From contig NZ_JBMPIX010000003.1 in NCBI RefSeq assembly GCF_049341065.1, positions 62,001-126,000 on the forward strand: 64,000 bases of DNA, read 5' to 3'. Numbering within the stretch: position 1 is the stretch's first letter; every line of letters starts with the position of its first letter. The DNA comes from Pacificoceanicola sp049341065. GTDB taxonomy: Bacteria; Pseudomonadota; Alphaproteobacteria; Rhodobacterales; Rhodobacteraceae. The position numbers and the translations under genes are program-made. Shown here one piece after another: positions 1 to 8,332 of this stretch. The notes beneath the pieces are model-generated. The model did no database searches. It was given only the letters and a program-made list of their open reading frames with translations, and was not told the origin of the DNA.

Positions 1-744
1 GGGATAGGGTTTGAAATACTGCTGAAGGATCAGCCAATCCTGTCCCAAACCGCCCCAGAACGCCGGGGCCTGCTCTACGATCAGAGCGGGCGCGCCGGTA
101 AAGCTGCGCCGCGCAAGTTGTGCTGCCGAGACCCCCGCCATGGCGCCAAAGCCTGACCCGTCCTTGAGCATGGTCGGCCAGTCGATGCAGCGCATCATCT
201 GGCTGCGCGGCCCGTGGTATTCGGCGATGCCAAGGGCCTGCCGGGTCTGATCCGGGCTCAGAGCCATCAATCGCGCGCCAGCCGCCGCCGCCGTCACCGC
301 GCCCCAACTGCCCGAGGTGTGATAGTCCGGCGCCGTCGCGTGTTGCGCCGCCGCGGCGCGTGCGCCGACTTCGTAGCCCATGGTCAGGGTCGCCAGAAAC
401 TCCGCGCCCGAGGCTTGGCCGCCCAGCACCAGCAGCGCGGGCAACAGCGGGCAGCCGATATGCCCCTTCGCGGGGTTATACCCATCGTGGCCGTCAAGGC
501 TGTCGATGGTCATGCCGGCGGCCATGGCAGTTGCGGCAGGGGCGGCAGACCGGGCGTCAAACAGCATGGGGGACAGGCCGGGCAGATCCTCGGCGGCATG
601 ATCGCGGATGATCTGGCTGAGGCGGGTTTGTGAGCCTGCCGCAGCCACCCCGATCAGATCACGCAGGCAGGATTTGACTTGCCTGCGCGGCGCCTCGGGG
701 ATGTCCTGCCAGCGCAGGGCGTGGATGAACTCCAGTGGTTCCAT
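1..744 (-). CDS. MmgE/PrpD family protein (3' end outside window)
   Basis: The minus strand is open from an ATG at 744 to the window edge (248 codons), so the C-terminal part is missing. The visible part matches the all-helical N-terminal domain of the MmgE/PrpD family (2-methylcitrate dehydratase, cis-aconitate decarboxylase and relatives): an N-terminal helix (EPLEFIHALRWQDIPE), then the family signature DGHDGYNPAKGHIGCP at about residues 82-97, then a stretch with HTSGSWGAVTAAAA. It is cytosolic. It is divergent from the aminotransferase at 849, with about 100 bases between them. Members act on different substrates, so 2-methylcitrate dehydratase is only one option, and no prpB or prpC lies next to it. 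Confidence 0.85.
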   Translation of the reverse strand, partial: MEPLEFIHALRWQDIPEAPRRQVKSCLRDLIGVAAAGSQTRLSQIIRDHAAEDLPGLSPMLFDARSAAPAATAMAAGMTIDSLDGHDGYNPAKGHIGCPLLPALLVLGGQASGAEFLATLTMGYEVGARAAAAQHATAPDYHTSGSWGAVTAAAAGARLMALSPDQTRQALGIAEYHGPRSQMMRCIDWPTMLKDGSGFGAMAGVSAAQLARRSFTGAPALIVEQAPAFWGGLGQDWLILQQYFKPYP

Positions 745-848
745 GTGCCCAGTCTTCGGGGTTCCACCCGCCGATTCTGTCCTAATCGCGACTTGCCGCG
801 CCGTGGATGTGGATTGACCTGCGGCGCGCAGGACGCCATGAAACCGGT

Positions 849-2042
849 ATGAGCACGCGTTTCACCGGCACATTCACCCAACAAGAGCCGATCCCCGAAG
901 ACGGGATCGAGGCCGCCTTGGCGGTCCTTCGTCACGGCCGGTTGCACCGCTATAACACCGCAGCCGGAGAGCTTTCGGAAACCGCTTTGCTGGAGCAGGA
1001 GTTCGCCGGTTTCACCGGGGCGAAATACGCGCTTGCGGTGGCATCGGGCGGCTATGCTCTGGGCTGCGCGCTTCGGGCTGTCGGGGTAAAGCCGGGCGAC
1101 AAGGTGCTGACCAATGCCTTTACCCTCGCACCGGTGCCGGGGGCGATTGCTGCCCTTGGGGCGCAACCTGTCTTTGTTGGCGTGACCGAGGGGCTGGTGA
1201 TTGATCTTGAGGATCTGGAGGCCAAGGCCGATCAGGCAAATGTCCTGATGCTGTCGCATATGCGCGGGCACCTGTGCGACATGGATCGACTGATGGCGAT
1301 CTGCACGGCGCATGGGGTGACGGTGATCGAGGATTGCGCGCATACCATGGGCGCCGAATGGAACGGCACCCCGTCAGGGCGCTTTGGCGCCGTGGGGTGT
1401 TTTTCGACGCAGACTTACAAGCATATCAACTCGGGCGAGGGCGGTTTTCTGATCACCGACGATGCGGAGATCGCGGCGCGGGCGGTGATGTTGTCGGGGT
1501 CGTATATGCTGTATGAACGCCACCTTGCGGCGCCGGGGCCCGAGGTGTTCGAGCAAATCAAATACGACACGCCCAATGTCTCTGGGCGGATGGACAACCT
1601 GCGCGCGGCGATCCTGCGGCCGCAGTTGCGCGCATTGCCAGAGCAAGCGGTGCGCTGGAACGCGCGGTTTCATACGGTCGAAGACGGGCTGCGCGGCACC
1701 CCCGGTCTGACGCTGATCGACCGCGATGCGCGCGGGCGCTTTGTCGGATCGTCGATCCAGTTCCTGTTGCTCGACTGGGCCGCTGACAAGGTGCAAGAGG
1801 TCCTGCGCCGCTGCGCCGCGCGCGGGGTCGAACTCAAGTGGTTCGGCGGGTCCGAGCCAAGCGGCTTTACCTCTCGCTATGACAGTTGGCGCTATGCGCC
1901 CAGCCAGCCGATGCCGCAAAGCGACCGTATCTTGCGCGGCATCGTCGACATGCGTTTGCCTCTGACCTTCAGTCTTGAGGATTGCGCGCTGATCGCCAGC
2001 ATTATTCGCGACGAAGTGGGTGCGGTCTTCCAGCAAGCCTGA
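849..2042 (+). CDS. DegT/DnrJ/EryC1/StrS family PLP aminotransferase
   Basis: This 397-residue protein has the fold-type I PLP layout of the DegT/DnrJ family, which transaminates nucleotide-linked keto-sugars or related ketones. Visible motifs are ALAVASGGYALGCALRAVG near residue 60, the cofactor-binding stretch VIEDCAHTMGAEW, and the predicted Schiff-base lysine K191 in QTYKHINSGEGG, where GEGG is typical of the family. I chose ATG 849 over an upstream start at 807 because the MSTRFTGTF start is followed at once by family-like sequence and an AGGACG lies 5' of it. No sugar-nucleotide or glycosyltransferase genes are adjacent, so the substrate is open. Confidence 0.8.
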   Translation: MSTRFTGTFTQQEPIPEDGIEAALAVLRHGRLHRYNTAAGELSETALLEQEFAGFTGAKYALAVASGGYALGCALRAVGVKPGDKVLTNAFTLAPVPGAIAALGAQPVFVGVTEGLVIDLEDLEAKADQANVLMLSHMRGHLCDMDRLMAICTAHGVTVIEDCAHTMGAEWNGTPSGRFGAVGCFSTQTYKHINSGEGGFLITDDAEIAARAVMLSGSYMLYERHLAAPGPEVFEQIKYDTPNVSGRMDNLRAAILRPQLRALPEQAVRWNARFHTVEDGLRGTPGLTLIDRDARGRFVGSSIQFLLLDWAADKVQEVLRRCAARGVELKWFGGSEPSGFTSRYDSWRYAPSQPMPQSDRILRGIVDMRLPLTFSLEDCALIASIIRDEVGAVFQQA

Positions 2043-2098
2043 GCTGGCCCAGTAGGGCATGCTTTCGGAAGCCACTCAACACGGCTGTTCAGCGCGAC

Positions 2099-2127
2099 TT
2101 GACCCGACTCGCGCATTGTGACTTATT
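2099..2127 (+). promoter_or_regulatory. Predicted sigma-70 promoter of the leucine-catabolic operon
   Basis: TTGACC at 2099-2104 and CTTATT at 2122-2127 are separated by 17 bases, 36 bases upstream of the isovaleryl-CoA dehydrogenase start. The -10 element overlaps the palindrome at 2123-2144, as expected of a repressible promoter. This is predicted from spacing and consensus only. Confidence 0.5.
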
Positions 2128-2144
2128 GAACGCGTGTTCAATAA
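2123..2144. promoter_or_regulatory. Palindromic operator upstream of the leucine-catabolic operon
   Basis: The arms TTATTGAAC and GTTCAATAA form a perfect 9-bp inverted repeat around a 4-base spacer (GCGT). The size and symmetry suit a TetR-type homodimer. It overlaps the predicted -10 and ends 18 bases before the ivd start codon, so binding should repress. No regulator gene is present in the window. The known liu regulators LiuR (MerR type) and LiuQ (TetR type) are the families to test. Confidence 0.6.
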
Positions 2145-2162
2145 CCGCAGGGGAGGCGGAGC

Positions 2163-3326
2163 ATGTTTCTGGCCAGCATGAAATTCGATCTGGGCGAGGA
2201 TGTGAACGCCCTTCAGGAGATGGTTCACAAGTGGGCGCAAGAGCGCGTGAAGCCCATCGCCGCGCAGGTCGATCAGACCAATGAATTTCCCAACGAGCTG
2301 TGGCGCGAGATGGGCGATCTGGGCCTTCTGGGCATCACCACACCCGAGGAATACGGCGGCGCGGGCATGTCCTATCTGGCCCATGTCATCGCGGTCGAGG
2401 AAATCGCGCGGGCCAGTGCCTCGGTGTCCTTGTCCTATGGCGCGCATTCCAATCTTTGCGTCAACCAGATCAAGCTGAACGGCAGCGAAGAGCAGAAGAA
2501 GAAATATCTGCCGGGGTTGATTTCGGGCGAACATATCGGTGCGCTCGCGATGAGCGAACCCAGCGCCGGATCGGACGTGGTTTCGATGAAGCTGCGGGCG
2601 GAAAAGCGCAACGACCGCTTTGTGCTGAACGGTAACAAATACTGGATTACCAACGGCCCGGACGCCGATACTCTGGTGGTCTATGCCAAGACCGACCCGG
2701 ATGCGGGCAGCAAGGGCATCACCGCCTTTATCGTCGAAAAGTCGATGAAGGGATTCAGCACCTCGCCGCATTTCGACAAGCTGGGGATGCGCGGCTCGAA
2801 CACCGCCGAATTGATTTTCGACGATGTCGAAGTGCCCTTCGAGAATATCCTTGGCGAAGAAGGCAAGGGCGTGCGGGTGCTGATGTCCGGGCTGGACTAT
2901 GAACGCGTCGTGCTGGCTGGGATCGGCACCGGGATCATGGCCGCCTGTCTGGACGAGATCATGCCCTATATGGTCGAGCGCAAGCAATTTGGCCAAAGCA
3001 TCGGGGATTTCCAGCTGATGCAGGGCAAGATCGCCGACATGTACACCAAGATGAACAGCGCCCGCGCCTATGTTTACGAAGTCGCCAAGGCCTGCGATCG
3101 CGGGCAGGTGACCCGTCAGGATGCCGCTGCCTGCTGCCTTTATGCCTCGGAGGAGGCGATGACCGTCGCGCATCAGGCGGTACAGGCCATGGGCGGTGCC
3201 GGGTTCCTGTCCGACGCCGCGGTCAGCCGGATCTTCCGCGATGCCAAGCTGATGGAGATCGGTGCGGGGACATCGGAAATTCGCCGGATGCTGGTCGGCC
3301 GCGAACTGATGGCAGCGATGAGGTAA
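2163..3326 (+). CDS. ivd: Isovaleryl-CoA dehydrogenase
   Basis: FAD-dependent oxidation of isovaleryl-CoA to 3-methylcrotonyl-CoA, the third step of leucine degradation; electrons go to ETF. At 387 residues it has the normal acyl-CoA dehydrogenase length. Family stretches are ALAMSEPSAGSDVVSMK near 127 and MGGAGFLSDAAVSRIFRDAK near the C-terminus. The likely catalytic base is E247 in SGLDYERVVLAG, the helix-G position used by isovaleryl-CoA dehydrogenases; most short- and medium-chain enzymes use a C-terminal Glu instead. GGGGAGGCGGA precedes ATG 2163; an in-frame ATG at 2178 is less favoured. It is the first gene of an operon that also holds the carboxylase, hydratase and lyase of the same pathway. 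Confidence 0.93.
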   Translation: MFLASMKFDLGEDVNALQEMVHKWAQERVKPIAAQVDQTNEFPNELWREMGDLGLLGITTPEEYGGAGMSYLAHVIAVEEIARASASVSLSYGAHSNLCVNQIKLNGSEEQKKKYLPGLISGEHIGALAMSEPSAGSDVVSMKLRAEKRNDRFVLNGNKYWITNGPDADTLVVYAKTDPDAGSKGITAFIVEKSMKGFSTSPHFDKLGMRGSNTAELIFDDVEVPFENILGEEGKGVRVLMSGLDYERVVLAGIGTGIMAACLDEIMPYMVERKQFGQSIGDFQLMQGKIADMYTKMNSARAYVYEVAKACDRGQVTRQDAAACCLYASEEAMTVAHQAVQAMGGAGFLSDAAVSRIFRDAKLMEIGAGTSEIRRMLVGRELMAAMR

Positions 3327-3329
3327 GCC

Positions 3330-3647
3330 ATGCCGCGTTGGCTGTGGTTCCTGCCGCTGGGCCTGTTGGTGCTGTTTGGCGCCTTGCAGGCCTTTCGGCT
3401 GGGCTGGATCGCCGCCAACCTGACGGAAAGCGAAACCATTGCCGCCTATGCCGCGCGCTATGCTAATCAAGAGGGCGCGGGAGTGGAAAACTGGGATTGT
3501 CTGGCCCGACCGGGCGACACGGTCTGGCTGGTGATCCGCTGCGGAACGCCGCGGGCGTTTTGGGAATACCGCGTCAATCGGTTTGGCGGGCTGGTCGGCC
3601 TGTCCCCACCGGGGCAGGCGACAAGGGAAGGAGGGCCAAGAACATGA
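3330..3647 (+). CDS. Small membrane-anchored protein of unknown function
   Basis: This 105-residue protein starts four bases after ivd stops and overlaps the next gene by ATGA, so it is co-transcribed. Residues 4-28 (LWFLPLGLLVLFGALQAFRL) form one hydrophobic segment. The rest is a short soluble domain with two cysteines (NWDCLARPG and VIRCGTPRAFW), likely periplasmic and possibly disulfide-linked. I do not recognise the family. Its place inside the leucine operon may be passive. Confidence 0.65.
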   Translation: MPRWLWFLPLGLLVLFGALQAFRLGWIAANLTESETIAAYAARYANQEGAGVENWDCLARPGDTVWLVIRCGTPRAFWEYRVNRFGGLVGLSPPGQATREGGPRT

Positions 3648-4126
3648 AATTCGCACTGACTCTTGTGGCGCTTGCGCTGAGCGCGCCTGCGGCAGCGCAG
3701 GATCTGGTCTTTTCCATGGACGCGACCGACGCATGTTTCGCCTCTGGCGGCACGTCCGAGGACTGCATCGGCGCTTCGGCCGAGGCCTGTACGGAAAACA
3801 CCCCCGGTGGCTACACCACCGTCGGCATGGGCGGCTGTTATGACGCCGAGCGGCAGGCCTGGGATCAACAGTTGAATCAGGCCTACGCTGAAGCGATGGC
3901 CTATGCCAAGCAGATGGACGCCGAAAACGCTGATTTTGCGCCCTCGCAGGTCGATACCCTGCGCGAGATGCAGCGCGCCTGGATCCCCTACCGTGATCGC
4001 TCCTGCGATTACATCCGCAGCCAATGGGGCGGTGGAACCGGGGGCGGGCCAGCCTCGATCATGTGCCTGATGCAGGAAACCGCCAGACAGGCGCTGTTTC
4101 TCGAATCAACGATGCCCGGCGACTGA
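3644..4126 (+). CDS. LprI-like (DUF1311-type) secreted protein
   Basis: This 160-residue protein has a clear signal peptide (MKFALTLVALALSAPAAAQ) and six or more cysteines in the mature part. The pattern of a cysteine-bounded helix, then REMQRAWIPYRDRSCDYI and a C-terminal CLMQETARQ stretch, is typical of the DUF1311/LprI domain, first described in a lysozyme-inhibitor lipoprotein. Periplasmic location is expected. The start at 3644 overlaps the preceding stop by four bases and follows a GGAGGG. Its link to leucine catabolism is not evident. Confidence 0.72.
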   Translation: MKFALTLVALALSAPAAAQDLVFSMDATDACFASGGTSEDCIGASAEACTENTPGGYTTVGMGGCYDAERQAWDQQLNQAYAEAMAYAKQMDAENADFAPSQVDTLREMQRAWIPYRDRSCDYIRSQWGGGTGGGPASIMCLMQETARQALFLESTMPGD

Positions 4127-5676
4127 TGCTGACCCGCGCCGCAACATACGACGCCCTGCGTGATGGCTTCGCTTGGCAGATCCCTGCGCGTATGAACCTT
4201 GGCGCGTCGGTCTGCGATGCATGGTGCGAACGGGACCCTGACCGCGTTGCGATCATTGATCTGACCGAAGGGCGGGACGAAATCACCTATGCCCAGTTGC
4301 GCCGCATGGCGGACTCTCTGGCTCTGAACATGTTGGCCCGAGGCATCGGGCGCGGCGATCGCGTGGGGGTTCTGCGCTCGCAAGGGGCGTGGTGCGCGGC
4401 CGCGCATATCGCGATCTGGAAGTTGGGCGCCATCTCGATCCCGTTGTTCAAGCTGTTTCGCCATGATGCGCTGGCCGCGCGCGTCAGTGACGCGGGCGCG
4501 CGGATCATCGTGACCGACGAAGAAGGCGCCCGAATGGTCGGCGCGCTGGATGGCGTCACGGCGCTGTTGCCCGAGACGCTGACCCTCGGCGACACCCGAT
4601 TGCCCGCCGAAGACTGCAGCCAGGAAGACCCGGCGGTTCTGATCTACACCAGCGGCACCACCGGCAGCGCCAAGGGCGCGCTGCACGGCCACCGAGTGCT
4701 TGAAGGGCATATGCCGGGCGTCGAGATCAGCCATGATTTTCTGGGGCAGAATGGGGATGTCCTCTGGACTCCGGCGGATTGGGCCTGGATTGGCGGGCTG
4801 TTCGACGTGCTCATGCCGGGCCTGCGCCTTGGCGTGCCCGTTGTCGCCGCGCGGCTGGCGAAATTCACCCCGCAGGCCTGCGCCGAGATCATCGCGCAGG
4901 GCGGGGTACGCAACGTGTTTTTCCCGCCCACCGCGCTGCGGATGCTCAAGGCCGAGGCGGCCCGGATTTCCGGTCTGCGCACGGTCGCCAGCGGCGGCGA
5001 GCCTTTGGGGGCAGAAATGCTGGCCTGGGCACAAGAGGCGCTCGGCGTGACGATCAACGAATTTTACGGCCAGACCGAATGCAATATGGTCGCCAGTTCC
5101 TGTAGCGCGCTGTTCCCCCCGCGTCCCGGTTGCATCGGCAAACCGGCGCCGGGCTTTGAGATTGCGGTGCTGGACGAGGAAGGTCAGGAAACCACCGACG
5201 AGGGCGATATCGCCATCCGGCGCGGCGCGGCCTCGATGATGCTGGGGTACTGGAACCGCCCAGAGCAGACCGCCGAGAAATTCCGCGGTGACTGGATGCT
5301 GACCGGCGACCGGGGCATCTGGGACGACGGTTATCTGCGCTTTATCGGGCGCGAGGATGACGTGATCACCAGCGCCGGCTATCGCATCGGCCCCGCCGAG
5401 ATCGAAGACTGCCTGCTGACCCATCCCGGGGTCGCAACCGTCGGCGTTGTCGGCAAACCCGATCCGCTGCGCACCGAAATCGTCAAAGCCTATGTGGTGC
5501 GTAAACCGGGCGCGGATGTCCACGAGCTCGAGCTTCAGGAGTGGGTCCAAGATCGCCTCGCAAGCTATTCATACCCAAGGGAAATCAGCTTTGTCAAAGC
5601 GCTGCCCATGACGGTGACCGGCAAGGTGATCCGCAAGGATCTGAAGGCGATGGCCGCGCAGGAGGTGAAAGAATGA
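4126..5676 (+). CDS. AMP-dependent acyl-CoA synthetase (ACSM-like)
   Basis: This 516-residue member of the adenylate-forming family activates a carboxylic acid to its acyl-CoA via an acyl-AMP. The phosphate-binding motif YTSGTTGSAKGALH lies near residue 176, FYGQTECNMVASS carries the adenine-side motif, TGDRGIWDDGYLRFIGRED holds the ribose-binding Asp, and MTVTGKVIRKDLK near the C-terminus holds the catalytic lysine. The start at 4126 shares a TGATG overlap with the preceding stop. By context it may activate isovalerate or acetoacetate, feeding or draining the pathway; sequence alone does not settle the substrate. Confidence 0.85.
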   Translation: MLTRAATYDALRDGFAWQIPARMNLGASVCDAWCERDPDRVAIIDLTEGRDEITYAQLRRMADSLALNMLARGIGRGDRVGVLRSQGAWCAAAHIAIWKLGAISIPLFKLFRHDALAARVSDAGARIIVTDEEGARMVGALDGVTALLPETLTLGDTRLPAEDCSQEDPAVLIYTSGTTGSAKGALHGHRVLEGHMPGVEISHDFLGQNGDVLWTPADWAWIGGLFDVLMPGLRLGVPVVAARLAKFTPQACAEIIAQGGVRNVFFPPTALRMLKAEAARISGLRTVASGGEPLGAEMLAWAQEALGVTINEFYGQTECNMVASSCSALFPPRPGCIGKPAPGFEIAVLDEEGQETTDEGDIAIRRGAASMMLGYWNRPEQTAEKFRGDWMLTGDRGIWDDGYLRFIGREDDVITSAGYRIGPAEIEDCLLTHPGVATVGVVGKPDPLRTEIVKAYVVRKPGADVHELELQEWVQDRLASYSYPREISFVKALPMTVTGKVIRKDLKAMAAQEVKE

Positions 5677-5960
5677 GCGTCCTGCCAAATCGAAAGACCT
5701 GGCCGAAGTGGTTTCAAGGGGTGTCATTGTTGGGCGTGAGCCCTTTCATTGTGGCAATGGTTGGGGCGCTTGCCTTTTTTCCTGAAGGGGTGATCGCGGC
5801 GGTCTTTGGCCAGGTGGAGCCGGGAGGATTGATAGCGATCCTGATGGAAGTTGTGCTTCTGGGCTGCCTCGTTGCCTACGTTCTGGCCGTCTTGGTTCTG
5901 GGAGCCAGGCTGATCCTTCGGTTCGGAGGCTGGCTGTGGGGCGATGGGGAACGGACATGA
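5673..5960 (+). CDS. Small two-helix membrane protein
   Basis: A 95-residue protein with two strong hydrophobic segments, about residues 15-42 and 52-80, connected by a short loop with GQVEPGG. It starts in a 4-base overlap with the acyl-CoA synthetase stop (GGAGGTGAAAGA before ATG) and overlaps the next gene likewise. No catalytic motif is visible and I do not recognise a family. Inner-membrane location is inferred. Confidence 0.6.
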   Translation: MSVLPNRKTWPKWFQGVSLLGVSPFIVAMVGALAFFPEGVIAAVFGQVEPGGLIAILMEVVLLGCLVAYVLAVLVLGARLILRFGGWLWGDGERT

Positions 5961-6541
5961 TGATCCGTGCTGCAGGTCTGTCGCTTGTCGCTATGTCGCC
6001 TTCCTTTGCTCAGGAACCCGAGCCGCTGCCGAGCTTTTCCGAGTGCATGGACGCCGAAGCGGCCCGTTTTGAGCGGGCCTTGAATCGGCATCTGACGGGG
6101 CCGGAGGCGGACAGTTTCGAGATCGGCGACACGCACGGTGTCGAATATTGCGGCACCCTCGGTATAGTGTCGTGCGACCGATCAGAGACGCCATTGGCCT
6201 GCCAGCATGCGCTTGGCGCCCAGCAGGACGTTCTGTCGGACAAGGTGCGCGCCGCGCTGCCCACTCCCGAAACCTTGGTCGGCCGGGGCGAAGAGCCGCT
6301 GTACGCCGCGCTTTACGCCTTGGCACTGGGCCAATGGGCCGAGCCGGATTGCGCGGGTAACACGCCCGTCATGGAAGCCTGGTGTCAGGCCCGCGAAGCC
6401 AACCGCAGGCTGATCAACGCGGTTTCGGCATGGCAATTGGCGCGCTATCTGGACGCCGTTCCCGATGCCTTCTCCGCAGGCTGGGCGCAGGTGCCGCCCC
6501 CCACGCGGCCTCGTGCGCGTGCAGGAAAGGACAAGGAATGA
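5957..6541 (+). CDS. Secreted protein of unknown function, LprI-like cysteine pattern
   Basis: 194 residues with a short signal peptide (MMIRAAGLSLVAMSPSFAQ), so probably periplasmic. The mature part is mainly helical with spaced cysteines (SFSECMDAEAARFE, VEYCGTLGIVSCDRSE, LACQHALG, PDCAGNT, EAWCQARE). The pattern faintly recalls the DUF1311-type protein at 3644, which would make a related pair flanking the acyl-CoA synthetase, but I cannot show homology by eye. It ends 28 bases before the carboxylase beta subunit. Confidence 0.62.
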   Translation: MMIRAAGLSLVAMSPSFAQEPEPLPSFSECMDAEAARFERALNRHLTGPEADSFEIGDTHGVEYCGTLGIVSCDRSETPLACQHALGAQQDVLSDKVRAALPTPETLVGRGEEPLYAALYALALGQWAEPDCAGNTPVMEAWCQAREANRRLINAVSAWQLARYLDAVPDAFSAGWAQVPPPTRPRARAGKDKE

Positions 6542-6569
6542 CTCAAAAAATCATAACAGGAGCAGGCGC

Positions 6570-8174
6570 ATGCGGCTGACATCGTCCTATATTGTCGGGT
6601 CGGAAACGGCCCGCGCCAACCGCGCGGCGCATGAAACCGCCCTGCGCGAAATCGCTGAAGCCGCCGAGCTGGCGGCACAGGGCGGCGGTGCACGGTCGCG
6701 CGAACGCCACGTCTCGCGCGGCAAGATGCTGCCGCGGGAACGTGTGGCCAACCTGCTTGATCCCGGGGCGCCTTTCCTTGAAATCGGCGCAACCGCAGCG
6801 CATGGCATGTATGATGGCGCGGCCCCGGCGGCGGGCATGATCGCGGGCGTCGGACAGGTGCACGGACGGCAAGTCATGGTGGTCTGCAACGACGCCACGG
6901 TAAAGGGCGGCACCTATTACCCGATGTCGGTCAAAAAGCACCTGCGCGCGCAGGAGATCGCCGAGGAAAACCATCTGCCCTGCATCTACCTCGTCGACAG
7001 TGGCGGCGCCAACCTTCCCAATCAGGACGAGGTCTTTCCGGACCGCGACCACTTTGGCCGGATCTTCTACAATCAGGCAAGGATGAGCGCCAAGGGCATC
7101 GCGCAGATCGCCGTGGTCATGGGGTCCTGCACCGCAGGCGGGGCATATGTGCCTGCCATGTCCGATGTCTCGATCATCGTGAAGGAACAGGGCACGATCT
7201 TTCTGGCCGGCCCGCCTTTGGTCAAGGCGGCGACCGGCGAAGTGGTCACTGCCGAAGATCTTGGCGGCGGCGACGTGCATACCCGCCTGTCCGGCGTGGC
7301 GGATTATCTGGCCGAGGATGATGCGCATGCCTTGGCATTGGCGCGGAAGGCGGTGGCAGGGCTGGGCGCGCCGCACCGGACCGATCTGCCGATCATAACG
7401 CCCGAAGATCCGGCCTATGACCCGGACGAAATCCTTGGCGTGGTGCCGGGCGATCCGCGCACGCCTTACGACATCCGCGAGGTCATTGCCCGCATGGTCG
7501 ACGGCTCGCGCTTTGATGAGTTCAAGGCCCGCTTCGGCGAAACGCTCGTGACCGGATTTGCCCATGTTCACGGCATGCCCTGCGGGATCATCGCCAACAA
7601 CGGCGTGCTGTTCAGCGAGGCCGCCCAAAAAGGCGCGCATTTCGTGGAACTGTGCAGTCAGCGCCGTATCCCGCTGGTTTTCCTGCAGAATATCACGGGC
7701 TTCATGGTTGGTCGCAAATACGAAAACGAAGGCATTGCCCGGCACGGCGCCAAGATGGTGACAGCCGTGGCCAGCACCAATGTCCCCAAGATCACCATGT
7801 TGGTTGGCGGCTCGTTCGGGGCGGGCAACTATGGCATGGCGGGGCGAGCCTACCAGCCGCGCTTCCTCTGGACCTGGCCCAACAGCCGCATTTCGGTCAT
7901 GGGCGGCGCACAGGCGGCCGGGGTTCTGGCCACAGTCAAACGCGATGCGATCGAACGTCAGGGCGGCAGTTGGAGCGCCGAGGAAGAGGCCGAGTTCAAG
8001 CGCCCGACCATCGAGATGTTCGAACGCCAGTCGCATCCGCTTTATGCCAGTGCGCGGCTCTGGGACGACGGGGTGATCGACCCGCGCAAAAGCCGTGCAA
8101 CCCTCGCTCTCAGCCTGCGCGCCGCGTTGAACGCGCCCATCGAGGAGACGCGTTTCGGCGTCTTTCGGATGTGA
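6570..8174 (+). CDS. mccB: Methylcrotonyl-CoA carboxylase beta (carboxyltransferase) subunit
   Basis: Carries out the second half-reaction of 3-methylcrotonyl-CoA carboxylase, moving CO2 from carboxybiotin to 3-methylcrotonyl-CoA to give 3-methylglutaconyl-CoA. At 534 residues it has the usual length. Crotonase-like carboxyltransferase motifs are visible in both halves: LVDSGGANLPNQ and MGSCTAGGAYVPAMSD in the N-terminal half, LQNITGFMVGRKYENEG and GGSFGAGNYGMAGRAYQPRF in the C-terminal half. MRLTSSYIVGS at 6570 is the start: AACAGGAGCAGGCGC precedes it, and the longer open frame overlaps the previous gene. It pairs with mccA at 8333. Confidence 0.93.
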   Translation: MRLTSSYIVGSETARANRAAHETALREIAEAAELAAQGGGARSRERHVSRGKMLPRERVANLLDPGAPFLEIGATAAHGMYDGAAPAAGMIAGVGQVHGRQVMVVCNDATVKGGTYYPMSVKKHLRAQEIAEENHLPCIYLVDSGGANLPNQDEVFPDRDHFGRIFYNQARMSAKGIAQIAVVMGSCTAGGAYVPAMSDVSIIVKEQGTIFLAGPPLVKAATGEVVTAEDLGGGDVHTRLSGVADYLAEDDAHALALARKAVAGLGAPHRTDLPIITPEDPAYDPDEILGVVPGDPRTPYDIREVIARMVDGSRFDEFKARFGETLVTGFAHVHGMPCGIIANNGVLFSEAAQKGAHFVELCSQRRIPLVFLQNITGFMVGRKYENEGIARHGAKMVTAVASTNVPKITMLVGGSFGAGNYGMAGRAYQPRFLWTWPNSRISVMGGAQAAGVLATVKRDAIERQGGSWSAEEEAEFKRPTIEMFERQSHPLYASARLWDDGVIDPRKSRATLALSLRAALNAPIEETRFGVFRM

Positions 8175-8240
8175 GCATCAGGGGGCTTCGATGCAAATGA
8201 CTGTTTGGAACGAATGGACGCAGAGGGCAAAGCTTCATGC

Positions 8241-8290
8241 CTTCATCTTGTTTGAAATACCCCGGGGTGTGCGAGGGGCTGGCCCCTCGC
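8241..8290 (-). repeat. Intergenic repeat element, copy 1, between mccB and mccA
   Basis: Read on the minus strand this is a perfect 8-bp hairpin (GCGAGGGG / CCCCTCGC, 4-base loop, 8271-8290), then a CCCCGGGG box, TATTTC and an AGATGAAG tail. The same architecture occurs in plus orientation at 33693-33754. It fills most of the 158-base mccB-mccA gap and may affect mRNA stability. A 50-codon frame across the gap looks spurious. Confidence 0.5.
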
Positions 8291-8332
8291 TGTCGCGCCC
8301 GATGTGGACGCCAAGGCACAAGGAAGAGACCC

